DNA from: [Eubacterium] cellulosolvens LD2006
GTDB lineage: Bacteria > Bacillota > Clostridia > Lachnospirales > Lachnospiraceae
NCBI RefSeq assembly: GCF_000621585.1
Contig: NZ_JHXY01000023.1
Span: 1 to 51,744 of the forward strand
Reading direction: 5' to 3'
Length of the DNA: 51,744 bases
The notes under the pieces were generated by a model that worked only from the letters and a program-made list of their open reading frames with translations, did not search any database and was not told where the DNA came from. Position 1 is the first letter of the stretch. Every line of letters begins with the position of its first letter. Below, one piece after another: positions 32,847 to 40,821 of the stretch. Both the position numbers and the translations under genes were made by a program.

Positions 32847-33443
32847 TCAGGCCGCTCTGCGAAGTGTCTTCACAATACTTACGATGATCGGCGCCAGAAT
32901 GATATCCACAAGCAGCTCGATCAGGAAGTTCAGTCCGACAAGACCAACGACAATATATACGAAAGCATTTCCGAATCCGGAAGCAGTCGCCCACTCGCGA
33001 AGCAGATCTCCGAACACTGTGGAAAGCCCGAGCACGAAAATTCCCGTGTTGCATACCGGCGCCGCGATTGCCGCGAGAACCACGCCGAGCATCAGCTTCT
33101 TCGATGCAGCCTTATGGCTGATCAGTCCGGCAACGAAACCTGCCACCGTACTCTTCAGAAGGCAGATCAGAATTGTTGCCACCGGATTCTGGCTGAACAT
33201 GATCGCTCCGCCCTGATCCGCTCCGACCACAACCGCTGTCGCAACGACGATTCCGAATACCGCTCCGAGAACTGCTCCGCTCACCGGTCCGAACATAATC
33301 GCTCCGATGATAATCGGCACCAGTGATAAAGTAATTGTAAACGGTCCCACATGAATTCCACTTGCAACTGTCTGAAGTACCACGACAATTGCCGCGAGGA
33401 CGGCAGTCCCCACCATTTTCTGTACTCTGCTGTACTCTTTCAT
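32847..33443 (-). CDS. ECF transporter S component (possibly pantothenate)
   Basis: 198 residues with about six hydrophobic segments, typical of the substrate-binding S subunit of energy-coupling-factor vitamin transporters. PFTITLSLVPIIIGAIMFGPVSGAVLGAVFG-type packing (about 30-60) is characteristic: a small-residue helix that docks EcfT. The start at 33443 follows GGAGG by seven bases. The EcfA/EcfT energising parts are not in the window, so it should share a common module (group II type). Its neighbour coaX suggests pantothenate as substrate; this is context only. Confidence 0.87.
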   Translation of the reverse strand: MKEYSRVQKMVGTAVLAAIVVVLQTVASGIHVGPFTITLSLVPIIIGAIMFGPVSGAVLGAVFGIVVATAVVVGADQGGAIMFSQNPVATILICLLKSTVAGFVAGLISHKAASKKLMLGVVLAAIAAPVCNTGIFVLGLSTVFGDLLREWATASGFGNAFVYIVVGLVGLNFLIELLVDIILAPIIVSIVKTLRRAA

Positions 33444-33521
33444 AGATTTTCCTCCTGCTGTTGTTCCGCTCAAACGGATATAACGCATTTACTACCGGCA
33501 TTTCCTAACCGGTGCAATTTT

Positions 33522-33550
33522 GTTATATCACAGGTTTGTTAATCTTTCAA
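33522..33550 (-). promoter_or_regulatory. Promoter of the ECF gene inside an inverted repeat
   Basis: Minus strand TTGAAA (33550-33545), 17 nt, TATAAC (33527-33522). The -10 lies in GTTATATC (33522-33529), the right arm of a perfect 8-bp inverted repeat with GATATAAC (33477-33484). The inner dyad ACCGG/CCGGT (33494-33513) would be transcribed. An operator overlapping the -10 is possible. Confidence 0.5.
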
Positions 33551-33697
33551 CAATCTTGAGAAAAATCTTATATAATCCCCACACTTTGTCTTCACGGTTC
33601 TCCAGTCCGCGGCGCGGCTTACTGAGGCATTCCATTCTGGCAAGCCGAAAAAACACAAGCGGCTCATTCAGGAACAGCAATTCTTGGCCGCAGGCAC

Positions 33698-35539
33698 TCA
33701 CACCACTTTATAACAGCGTCCACTGAACGGTTTCATATACAGATCACAGCCCCGGGCGGGAACCTCCAGCTCCCGGATGGGCTCGTGTGTTCCGCCGCTG
33801 TAGATATCCTCGTCCGAATCCAGCAGCAGTTTCAGCTTTGCCGTCTGTTTCAGGTAGATCCGGTAGCACTGATCCCAGCCGGAGAGATTGAAGATAAAGA
33901 GAAGTTTTTCTTCCTGTGAAATCCGCTGGAACGCATAGATGCACTGCAGGGTATTGTCCGCCTCCAGCCACTCAAAACCATTCCTGTCGTAATCGCGCTC
34001 CCAGAACGCGGAGTGCCCTCGGTAGAGCCGGTTCAGATCATCGACAAAGCGCTGCAGAGAATCGTGAATCGGATAGCGGGTCATAAACCAGTCCTGCTGT
34101 TTCTTCTCATCCCACTCGCGGAACTGCCCGAACTCATTGCCCATGAAGTTCAGAATTTTGCCGGGGTGCGCGTACATATACAGAAAGAGCGCGCGCATCT
34201 GTGGGAACTTATCGTCATATCCGCCGGCCATCTTCTGCAGAATCGTCGCCTTGCCGTGGACAACCTCGTCGTGGGAGAGCGGGAGCAGATACTTCTCGTT
34301 ATAATAATACTGCATGGAAAACGTCAACTTGTGATAATTGGCCGAACGGTATTCCTTCCCGGTCCGGAAGAAATCCAGTGTGTCATTCATCCATCCCATA
34401 TCCCATTTATAGTCAAAACCGAGCCCGCCCTCGCGGACCGGTTTCGTTACTCCGTAGAAAGCCGAGGAATCTTCCGCGATCAGAATCACATTTCCGTCCC
34501 GCGCTTTAAGTCCCTCGTTCATCCGGCGAAGAAATTCCGTGGCGTTCGTGTTCACGCCGCGCCGCTCATCTCCCTGCCAGTAGATCAGATTTCCGACCGC
34601 GTCGAACCTGAGGCCGTCGAAATGATAATCGTGCAGCCAATATTCACTCGCCGAATTCAGGAAGCTCCGAACCTCCCCGCGTGAATGATCGAAGTTACAG
34701 CTTCCCCATTCACTCGTTCCGACAGAAGAATTCGGATTCTCATACAGCGGCGTTCCGTCGTAGCAGTAAAGTCCGTAATCATTCACCGCGAAGTGAACGG
34801 TGACAACATCCAGGATCACGCCAATCCCGTTCGCATGACAGCGGTCGACGAGTTTCTTGAGACCGTCCGGATTGCCATATCTGGATGTCGCGCTGAAAAA
34901 ACCGAGTGCCTGATATCCCCAGGACTCATCCGCCGGATACTCGGCAAGCGGCATAACCTCCAGATAGTTGTAGCCGTGTTCCTTCAGATATGGAATGAGC
35001 AGCTCCGCGATTTCCTCATACGTATACCAGCCGTCCGAGACATCGATCAGCTCGCCCGCCTCCTTCGCACGGTTGAGTCTCATGTCCAGTTCCTCCGGAT
35101 CATCTTTTCGCCGCCACGAGGAGAGATGCATCTCATAAATATTCATCGCCTCGTTCCGGCGGTCGCGCCTGGTCCACATCCAGTCGGCGTCTTCAAAGCG
35201 GTATCGTTCCCTGTCGTAGATCACCGAAGCTGTCCCCGGCCTCTTCTCCGAGAAAAAAGCATACGGATCGGCGTGATCCGTAAAACTTCCGTCCTGTCTG
35301 TAGATTCTGTACTTGTACATCATGCCGTCCCGCGCAGAATCCATCCATACTTCCCAGAATTTTCCGTCCTCCGTGCGATGCATAGGGGTATCTGTCCAGC
35401 CGTTGAATTCACCTATGACACTCACAGCTCTCGCCGCCGGCGCGTAGGTGCGGAAAACTGTTCCCACCGCAACCGTATGCGCTCCCAGATACTCATAAGC
35501 CTCAAATTCTCTGCCACTGTAAAAATCGCCCAGGTTCAT
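33698..35539 (-). CDS. glgB: 1,4-alpha-glucan branching enzyme
   Basis: 613 residues of GH13 glycogen branching enzyme with an N-terminal CBM48 (about 20-115: VFRTYAPAARAVSVIGEFNGW). Catalytic motifs: DVVTVHFAVNDYGL, DGLRFDAVGNLIY (nucleophile Asp), LIAEDSSAF (acid/base Glu) and LPLSHDEVVHGK (transition-state His-Asp). Compared with the E. coli enzyme the third motif reads AED rather than AEE, but the catalytic Glu is the first of the two and is present. It creates alpha-1,6 branches in glycogen. GGGG lies just before the ATG. No other glg gene is in the window, so it stands alone here. Confidence 0.95.
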   Translation of the reverse strand: MNLGDFYSGREFEAYEYLGAHTVAVGTVFRTYAPAARAVSVIGEFNGWTDTPMHRTEDGKFWEVWMDSARDGMMYKYRIYRQDGSFTDHADPYAFFSEKRPGTASVIYDRERYRFEDADWMWTRRDRRNEAMNIYEMHLSSWRRKDDPEELDMRLNRAKEAGELIDVSDGWYTYEEIAELLIPYLKEHGYNYLEVMPLAEYPADESWGYQALGFFSATSRYGNPDGLKKLVDRCHANGIGVILDVVTVHFAVNDYGLYCYDGTPLYENPNSSVGTSEWGSCNFDHSRGEVRSFLNSASEYWLHDYHFDGLRFDAVGNLIYWQGDERRGVNTNATEFLRRMNEGLKARDGNVILIAEDSSAFYGVTKPVREGGLGFDYKWDMGWMNDTLDFFRTGKEYRSANYHKLTFSMQYYYNEKYLLPLSHDEVVHGKATILQKMAGGYDDKFPQMRALFLYMYAHPGKILNFMGNEFGQFREWDEKKQQDWFMTRYPIHDSLQRFVDDLNRLYRGHSAFWERDYDRNGFEWLEADNTLQCIYAFQRISQEEKLLFIFNLSGWDQCYRIYLKQTAKLKLLLDSDEDIYSGGTHEPIRELEVPARGCDLYMKPFSGRCYKVV

Positions 35540-35759
35540 AACAAATTTCCCCTTTCTATATCAATATTTTCTCACGAAACCGCCGCATCGGCAATACCCG
35601 CGGTGAGCGAAGACAAAAACGTGATATACTTGTTAGAAAAAAGAAAACTGCGAACAGCCCTCCACAACATACCCATATACATATTTTCAGACAGAATCTG
35701 CGGACGGGTAAACGCAAGATGTAACCCGGAAAATCACGCAACCGGTACAGGAGGTTTAT

Positions 35760-36566
35760 ATGTATCTGGCAGATTATCATACGCACACACACTATTCCTT
35801 TGACGGCGCCGGCCATCCGGACGACATGTGCAGACGCGCAGTCGAACAGGGTCTTCAGGAACTTGCCATCACCGATCACCTGGATATTTTTACTGTGCAT
35901 TCCTACGACTACATCCTGAACTGTCGGGAACTTTATCCGGCGCTTCTCGCCTGCCGGGAGAGGTGGGCGGACCGACTGCGCGTCGTCATCGGTGCCGAGC
36001 TTGGACAGCCCATGGCAAACCCGGCGGCCGCGAAGGCATTCCTTCAGGATCACCCGGACCTGGACTTCGTCATCGGCTCCGTCCACCAGATGGAGAACGA
36101 CCTCGACGTCTATTACTACAACTTCCGCAGGCGTGATCCCGCGGGCGTCTACGACCACTATTTGGACTGGCTCATCGATCTGGCTGAGAACTACGACTAT
36201 GACGTCGTCGGTCATATCACCTACCCTCTCCGCTACATGGGCGAGGCCGGCTTTACACTGGATCTCACCCCCTTTATGGAAAAAATCGAACACCTCTTCC
36301 GTATCATTGTCTCCCGCGACAGGGGAATCGAGCTGAACGTGTCCGGATTCCGCCAGTCCATCCAGACGACCATGCCGACGCCGAAACTGCTGAAATTCTA
36401 CCACGACTGCGGCGGACGCATCCTGACGATCGGCTCCGACGCCCACAGGTCGGAGGATGTCGGCGCCTATCTTCGTGCCGGCTGTGAGATCGCGAAGGAG
36501 TGCGGCTTTCGTGAACTCGCCTCCTATACAAAGCGGGTTCCTGATCTGAGGCCGATCAACACGTAA
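35760..36566 (+). CDS. hisJ: Histidinol-phosphatase, PHP family
   Basis: 268 residues, the HisJ/HisK size. It dephosphorylates histidinol phosphate in histidine synthesis. PHP metal ligands: DYHTHTHYSFDG (residues 5-16), ITDHLD (about 38-43), IGAELGQ (about 77-83), DFVIGSVHQ (about 102-110), GHITYPLRYMG and IGSDAHRSEDVG near the C-terminus, all in the HisJ order. AGGAGG is six bases before the ATG. It is divergent from glgB and ends at a shared terminator. No other histidine gene is nearby. Confidence 0.92.
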   Translation: MYLADYHTHTHYSFDGAGHPDDMCRRAVEQGLQELAITDHLDIFTVHSYDYILNCRELYPALLACRERWADRLRVVIGAELGQPMANPAAAKAFLQDHPDLDFVIGSVHQMENDLDVYYYNFRRRDPAGVYDHYLDWLIDLAENYDYDVVGHITYPLRYMGEAGFTLDLTPFMEKIEHLFRIIVSRDRGIELNVSGFRQSIQTTMPTPKLLKFYHDCGGRILTIGSDAHRSEDVGAYLRAGCEIAKECGFRELASYTKRVPDLRPINT

Positions 36567-36611
36567 TCCCGAGTCGCCGCAGATGCCAGGCACTTACGCA
36601 TCCCGCGGAGC

Positions 36612-36656
36612 GTTTTGTGTTATAGAGATTCCGGCGGAATTTCCTATAACATAAAA
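36612..36656. repeat. Terminator-associated palindrome, copy 6
   Basis: TTTTGTGTTATAGAGATTCC (36613-36632) pairs with GGAATTTCCTATAACATAAAA from 36636 to 36656. The preceding flank CGCATCCCGCGGAGCG matches 841-856. It abuts the terminator starting at 36657. Confidence 0.75.
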
Positions 36657-36697
36657 GGGATTGCGGCGCCTTCTTCCAGGCTGCCGCAATCCCTTTT
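36657..36697. terminator. Bidirectional terminator between hisJ and the deacetylase gene
   Basis: GGGATTGCGGC (36657-36667) pairs with GCCGCAATCCC (36683-36693), followed by TTTT on the plus strand. On the minus strand TTTTATG follows, which is the palindrome arm of copy 6. Confidence 0.85.
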
Positions 36698-36782
36698 GTT
36701 ATCTTTCTGTATGATACTGAGTCATGTCTGTGACCGCCCCACCGATGGGTTCTGCGATCCGTTCGGCGCCCTTTCCGAATTG

Positions 36783-37955
36783 TCAGTTCACAACTGTGTG
36801 ATGCGAAGCGAAACTTCGCGGCGACATCGGAAGGAACGTGTAGCCGTTTTCCAGCGCCCATGGAATAAACGTCTTCATAGCCTTGACGGTATAATCCTTG
36901 GAGTCATGATTGAGTACTACATTCGGCGTACTGTCCGAGAGCAGCTGTTTGATGTACGCAATCTCCTGATTCGGATCCGTCGTCATGCCCGCGTCGTTGC
37001 TCGCGTTGTTCCAGTCGACATAGGTGTATCCCTTTGCGTCTGCCTCCGCGGTAAGCTTTGTCATAATTCCCTGACAAACAGAAGTACTTGTACTGTTGGA
37101 ACTTCCCCCCGGGAATCGCATCAGCTGCGTGCGGTACCCTGTCTGCGCCTCAATCACCTGCTGCATCTTTTCAAAATCATCCCAGAAATTCTCCGAACTC
37201 TGATAGATACTTTTAAAATCGTGCGTAAAAGAGTGCACAGCGATGCTGTGCCCGGCCTTTGCGGCTCTTCCGATCTGATCATAGTGATCACTGCGAAGTC
37301 CTACCACAAAGAACGTCACCTTCACTTCCGGATATTTGTCGAGAAAATCAAGAAGATCGGAGGTGTAATCGCTCGGACCGTCATCGAAAGTCAGATAGAT
37401 CACCTTCCCGTTCTCTTCCAGAAGCGCAGGATCATTCGCCGGCCGCTCCATAGAATAGAAGTCCTTCCCGTCCACGGCGCCTTTCGGGCTGGCCCAGAAA
37501 TAACCGCCATTTTCCAGAGAAGCAATCCTCTCCTGTTCTTTCTGTTTTTCCGCCTGCTCCTTCTCGAGCCGGATCCTTTCTTCCTGTTCCGCTTTTCTCT
37601 CCTCCGCCGTCCGGAGAAGCCCGGCTTTTCCGGACGCCTGCGCTGTCATCTTCTCCGGAAAAATCAGCTCATATAATACCTTCTTGGAAGTCGTCATCCA
37701 CTCGTTTTCATCATCTCCGGCGACAGCCGCCGAACCATTATTCCGTTCTCCCTGTTTCCCTGAGGCTCCGTGTCCGAAGACAATAAACGCCGTGACCAGG
37801 ATCAGTCCTGCCATGACGAAAAGAGCAGCACCGCGTTTGATCATTCGACGCATGTGCTGCACCTTCCTTCTTCGCCTCCGTCTCTCTCTTCGCTGACGAA
37901 GTTCAACCTCAAGGGAACGCTCTTCAAATTCCATATCATCCAGGAAGTCGTTCAT
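36783..37955 (-). CDS. Membrane-anchored polysaccharide deacetylase (CE4)
   Basis: 390 residues. A short, strongly basic cytoplasmic N-terminus (RRERRRRRRK) precedes one transmembrane helix (about 43-61). A charged helical stalk (about 105-150) and the NodB domain (about 185-385) lie outside. CE4 motifs: YLTFDDGPSD (191-192 catalytic and metal Asp pair), HSFTHD (metal His241 and His245), MRFPGGSSNS (Arg motif), WNNASND and LNHDSKD. It should deacetylate N-acetyl sugars of peptidoglycan, in the style of PgdA/PdaA. GGGG lies just before the ATG. Single gene, ending at the shared terminator 36657. Confidence 0.92.
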   Translation of the reverse strand: MNDFLDDMEFEERSLEVELRQRRERRRRRRKVQHMRRMIKRGAALFVMAGLILVTAFIVFGHGASGKQGERNNGSAAVAGDDENEWMTTSKKVLYELIFPEKMTAQASGKAGLLRTAEERKAEQEERIRLEKEQAEKQKEQERIASLENGGYFWASPKGAVDGKDFYSMERPANDPALLEENGKVIYLTFDDGPSDYTSDLLDFLDKYPEVKVTFFVVGLRSDHYDQIGRAAKAGHSIAVHSFTHDFKSIYQSSENFWDDFEKMQQVIEAQTGYRTQLMRFPGGSSNSTSTSVCQGIMTKLTAEADAKGYTYVDWNNASNDAGMTTDPNQEIAYIKQLLSDSTPNVVLNHDSKDYTVKAMKTFIPWALENGYTFLPMSPRSFASHHTVVN

Positions 37956-38122
37956 TTCCCCTCATCTCGCTTTCCATTATGCCAAGTTTTCTTCTATCAT
38001 TTAAGATACCGTCTCATAGACTTTTGTCTTATGTGAATTCTTTGATATATACAAATAGAATCAGCTATATCTTAGCACAATGAGAAAGATTGTTTCAAGG
38101 AAACTATCAAAGATTAGAGATA

Positions 38123-38899
38123 TCACCAGACTATTTTTATATTTCCGAGATCCGCGCTGATTTTCACCTTTCTGCTGTCGGATCCCTTTACTTTATAATC
38201 CCCCTTCACACGATCCCCGTTGACCTTGATATTGCCGAGATCCGCGTGAAGATCAAAACTTGCGTCATCCAGATCACAGGCTGCGTCGAGCTTCGCGTTG
38301 CCCATATCCATATCCGCGGAAAACACCTCAAAATCACAGTCTTTGATATTGATATTTCCCATATTCGCCTCCATCGTGACGGTCTCAAAATCACAGCCGC
38401 TCGCGTTTACATTGCCGGCGTCCGTCTCCGATTCCAGCGTGTTGATTTTTATTCCCTTGATATTCACATTACCGAGATCCGCCCGGATCTCACAGTCATC
38501 CAGTGACTGCCCTTTCGGCACAACAACCGTGATCTCCGCCTGCTTTCCGGTCAGGTTGATCACTTTCACATCATTTTTCTGCTCAATCTTCAGACTGTCT
38601 CCCTTTTGTGTAATCTCAGGTTTCAACCGCTCCAGTCCTCTGTACTCGACCGCGTATTTCTCTCCTTCTACAATCCGGATCCCTGCTACATTTACGTCCA
38701 CATCGAGATTTTTAAAAGCATCGACGTTCTCTGTGTAATCGGCTTTTTTTCCATTGTCACTGCCGATGTGAAACACCGGAAGCCCGAACTTTCCGATGGA
38801 AAAATCAGACGATACGCCAAACAGATGAACCGCTGAGCCCCACACGATGGCTCCGATCGTAAGAATAGATAATACCGCTGTATAAACGCCTCTCTTCAT
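38123..38899 (-). CDS. DUF4097-family exported beta-repeat protein
   Basis: 258 residues. An N-terminal hydrophobic segment (about 6-28) anchors or exports it. From about 130 on, short strands repeat every ~20 residues in a beta-helix pattern: IRADLGNVNIKG, SETDAGNVNASG, MEANMGNINIKD, SADMDMGNAKLD and LHADLGNIKVNG. This Asp-x-Gly-Asn ladder is the DUF4097 (putative adhesin) signature. Its ATG overlaps the stop of the upstream DUF1700-like gene (ATGA), so translation is coupled. It belongs to the PadR-DUF1700-DUF4097 module, often proposed to sense or protect the envelope; function is not established. Confidence 0.88.
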   Translation of the reverse strand: MKRGVYTAVLSILTIGAIVWGSAVHLFGVSSDFSIGKFGLPVFHIGSDNGKKADYTENVDAFKNLDVDVNVAGIRIVEGEKYAVEYRGLERLKPEITQKGDSLKIEQKNDVKVINLTGKQAEITVVVPKGQSLDDCEIRADLGNVNIKGIKINTLESETDAGNVNASGCDFETVTMEANMGNINIKDCDFEVFSADMDMGNAKLDAACDLDDASFDLHADLGNIKVNGDRVKGDYKVKGSDSRKVKISADLGNIKIVW

Positions 38900-39903
38900 C
38901 GTCTCTCTCCTCCCTGATTACTTACGCCGTAAAATGCATTGATCACGCCCTGAATCACAGCTGCAATCGGCCAGATCACCCAGCTCATCCACCAGCGGAA
39001 GGTGAGAAAACTGTAGATCAGGTAAATCGCTGTAACCGTCGGCCAGAACACAGTCATAAGCTTCGCAACAGTCTCGCTGGTGTATTTCTTATCCTGCTGT
39101 GCCGGCGCGTAGCTGCCTGCAATTGTGCTCTTATCATTCAGACTGAGCACTCTCTGGAAGGCTCTCATTCTTCCGCTGCTTGCAACGATGAGCATAACGC
39201 CGAGACCCACCATGAAGAAAAGTGCAGCACCTCCAAAACTTCCTCTTATATTACTGTCATTGGAATATGTCATTACAATCACCGGTACGCAGCAGAGCAC
39301 ACAGAACGCAACACCGATTGCCTTCAGAAGAGAATTGGTCATTCTGTAATTCTCCATCTGACGTCCAACGTCTTCTGCTGTCTGATAATCGATTCTGTAT
39401 CCGCCCTGCTTCAGGAAGTTCCACTTCGAATCGATGGTTCCGGATACGATACAGAGTCCCACACCCAGGGCAATGAAAACGAACAAGGATGCGACGCCGG
39501 CCGGCTCCACATTCAGACCACCGATTCCATCCTCACGCATCGCGCAGCCGATGATCGGTCCCACACAGCAGATAATGAAGAAGAAAATACCGAATCCTCT
39601 GATCAGTGCCGCCCGGGAAAGATCGCGGATCATCTTTGCCGCCTCGGAAGCCTCAAAGATTTTTCCCTGCTGTACCTGCTGCCCCATGAATCTCTGGATT
39701 CCCAGGCTTTCCGCCAGCTCGTCCAGGTTGCCGAACTCCGAGATCACGATGCCGACCGCCTCGTTGTCGCTCTTCCCCTCTGCTCTGAGTTCGTTGTACT
39801 TGTCCTCCATCATCTGACTCAGTTCGTTTTTTGCGTTCCACACCTCCGGTGTATTCGGAAGCTGTGCAAACATTGACTCAAGATAATTTTTGATTGTCTC
39901 CAT
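38896..39903 (-). CDS. Permease-prefix / DUF1700-like multi-pass membrane protein
   Basis: 335 residues. Residues 1-75 form the conserved cytoplasmic helical domain (YLESMFAQLPNTPEV, IVISEFGNLDELAESLG) known as permease prefix domain 1 or the DUF1700 head. About six hydrophobic segments follow (for example FGIFFFIICCVGPIIGC). GAAGGAG lies five bases before the ATG. It is the middle gene of an operon after padR (106 bp) and before the DUF4097 gene (4-bp overlap). In related modules the PadR protein represses the operon. The molecular role is unknown. Confidence 0.85.
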   Translation of the reverse strand: METIKNYLESMFAQLPNTPEVWNAKNELSQMMEDKYNELRAEGKSDNEAVGIVISEFGNLDELAESLGIQRFMGQQVQQGKIFEASEAAKMIRDLSRAALIRGFGIFFFIICCVGPIIGCAMREDGIGGLNVEPAGVASLFVFIALGVGLCIVSGTIDSKWNFLKQGGYRIDYQTAEDVGRQMENYRMTNSLLKAIGVAFCVLCCVPVIVMTYSNDSNIRGSFGGAALFFMVGLGVMLIVASSGRMRAFQRVLSLNDKSTIAGSYAPAQQDKKYTSETVAKLMTVFWPTVTAIYLIYSFLTFRWWMSWVIWPIAAVIQGVINAFYGVSNQGGERR

Positions 39904-40009
39904 AATGTCTCCTTCTGATGTACTCCGGTCTCTCTTTCCCCTGCCTTACGGAAAAACCGGTTCCTCTGTTTTTTCGTATTTTTGCAAATCATTCTTTCGT
40001 TTCTGACCG

Positions 40010-40339
40010 CTACTGCCTGATAAACGACTCGATGACTTCTTTTGTCAGTTTCCACTCTTCACATTTCATCTGATAATAAGCTCTGCCCTGCTCCGTGATC
40101 TGATAGTAGGTCCGGCGCTTTCCGTTCTCTGCATTCTGATAAAAAGATTCGATATATCCGTTCTTGCCCATTCTTGTAAAGGCTGAATAAAGAGTCGTCT
40201 CCTTGATGACATACTTTCCATTCGACATGTCGCGGATCTGTCTGGATATTTCGTAACCGTAGGACGGCTTTTCCAGGAGCAGGTACAAAATGATTGTGTC
40301 ATTATATCCACGGATGACATCACTGCTGATTTCTGTCAT
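40010..40339 (-). CDS. PadR-family transcriptional regulator
   Basis: 109 residues, the size of small (subfamily-2) PadR proteins. Winged helix: NDTIILYLLLEKPSYGYEISRQIRD (helices 1-2), then KETTLYSAFTRMGKNGYIES (recognition helix) and the wing GKRRTYYQITEQGRAYY. A short C-terminal helix mediates dimerisation. GGAGGAGA lies before the ATG. The gene leads the operon with the DUF1700- and DUF4097-type genes. Directly upstream is an unusual 15-bp tandem repeat (40383-40486) with a TACTACG/CGTAGTA dyad, very likely its operator region. Confidence 0.92.
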   Translation of the reverse strand: MTEISSDVIRGYNDTIILYLLLEKPSYGYEISRQIRDMSNGKYVIKETTLYSAFTRMGKNGYIESFYQNAENGKRRTYYQITEQGRAYYQMKCEEWKLTKEVIESFIRQ

Positions 40340-40382
40340 TCCTGTTCTCCTCCTTTCCCGTAAGCTTTTTGTATTGTTTTAT

Positions 40383-40486
40383 CTGTCGATGTATCATCTA
40401 TCGTTGTATCGTCTGTCGTTGCATTGACTATCGTTGCATTGACTATCGTTGCAACGCCTGTCGTACTACGTCTGTCGTAGTAAACA
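40383..40486. repeat. Seven tandem 15-bp repeats upstream of padR, with a perfect dyad
   Basis: Units start at 40383, 40398, 40413, 40428, 40443, 40458 (14 bp) and 40472. Each begins CTRTCG; the consensus is CTRTCGTTGCATTGA. Units 3 and 4 differ by one base. The last two contain TACTACG-tctgt-CGTAGTA (40464-40482), a perfect 7-bp inverted repeat that suits a dimeric winged-helix protein. The array ends 43 bp before the padR start and should cover its promoter. Confidence 0.8.
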
Positions 40487-40631
40487 TATCATGCTCAGCG
40501 ACAAACGTCAACACCTTTTTCAGATTTTTCAGGAGAAATCCTCTGTCTTTTTCTGAAAACTGTCCATAATACTGCTTCTCAAAGAGGAACTGAAATTCAC
40601 AAAGTCGCCGGTTATCCGAAGAAATCAGAGT
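40487..40631. other. Gene-free spacer before palindrome copy 7
   Basis: A minus-strand frame of about 95 codons crosses this stretch but has no ribosome site, overlaps the palindrome and terminator, and ends inside the 15-bp repeats. I see no other structure. Confidence 0.4.
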
Positions 40632-40676
40632 GTTTTGTGTTAAAGAAATTCCGGAGGAATTTCCTATAACACAAAA
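40632..40676. repeat. Terminator-associated palindrome, copy 7
   Basis: GTTTTGTGTTAAAGAAATTC (40632-40651) pairs with GGAATTTCCTATAACACAAA from 40656. It abuts the terminator stem at 40677, sharing the T-run. The GCGGAGCG flank is absent; the left side reads CAGAGTG. Confidence 0.75.
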
Positions 40677-40727
40677 AGACTGCCACGCAGGAAGTGCTTC
40701 CGATAAACACCTCCTGTGTGACAGCCT
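40677..40727 (-). terminator. Terminator after the EAL-domain gene
   Basis: AGACTGCCACGCAGGAAGTG (40677-40696) pairs with CACCTCCTGTGTGACAGCCT (40708-40727) over 20 positions with several G-T pairs. TTTTTGTG follows on the minus strand. Confidence 0.8.
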
Positions 40728-40821
40728 CACACAGATCTCTATGCTCGATTCTCATCCGCGGCTTTTCCGCGCCCGGCCCTCTCCCGCCAAACGCAGATGC
40801 GTCGCAACTTCCCTTCACCTC

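Noticed and set aside
40443-40730. A 95-codon minus-strand frame upstream of padR
   Set aside because: It begins within the EAL-gene terminator, crosses palindrome copy 7, has no ribosome site and stops inside the 15-bp repeats. A decayed gene end cannot be excluded.
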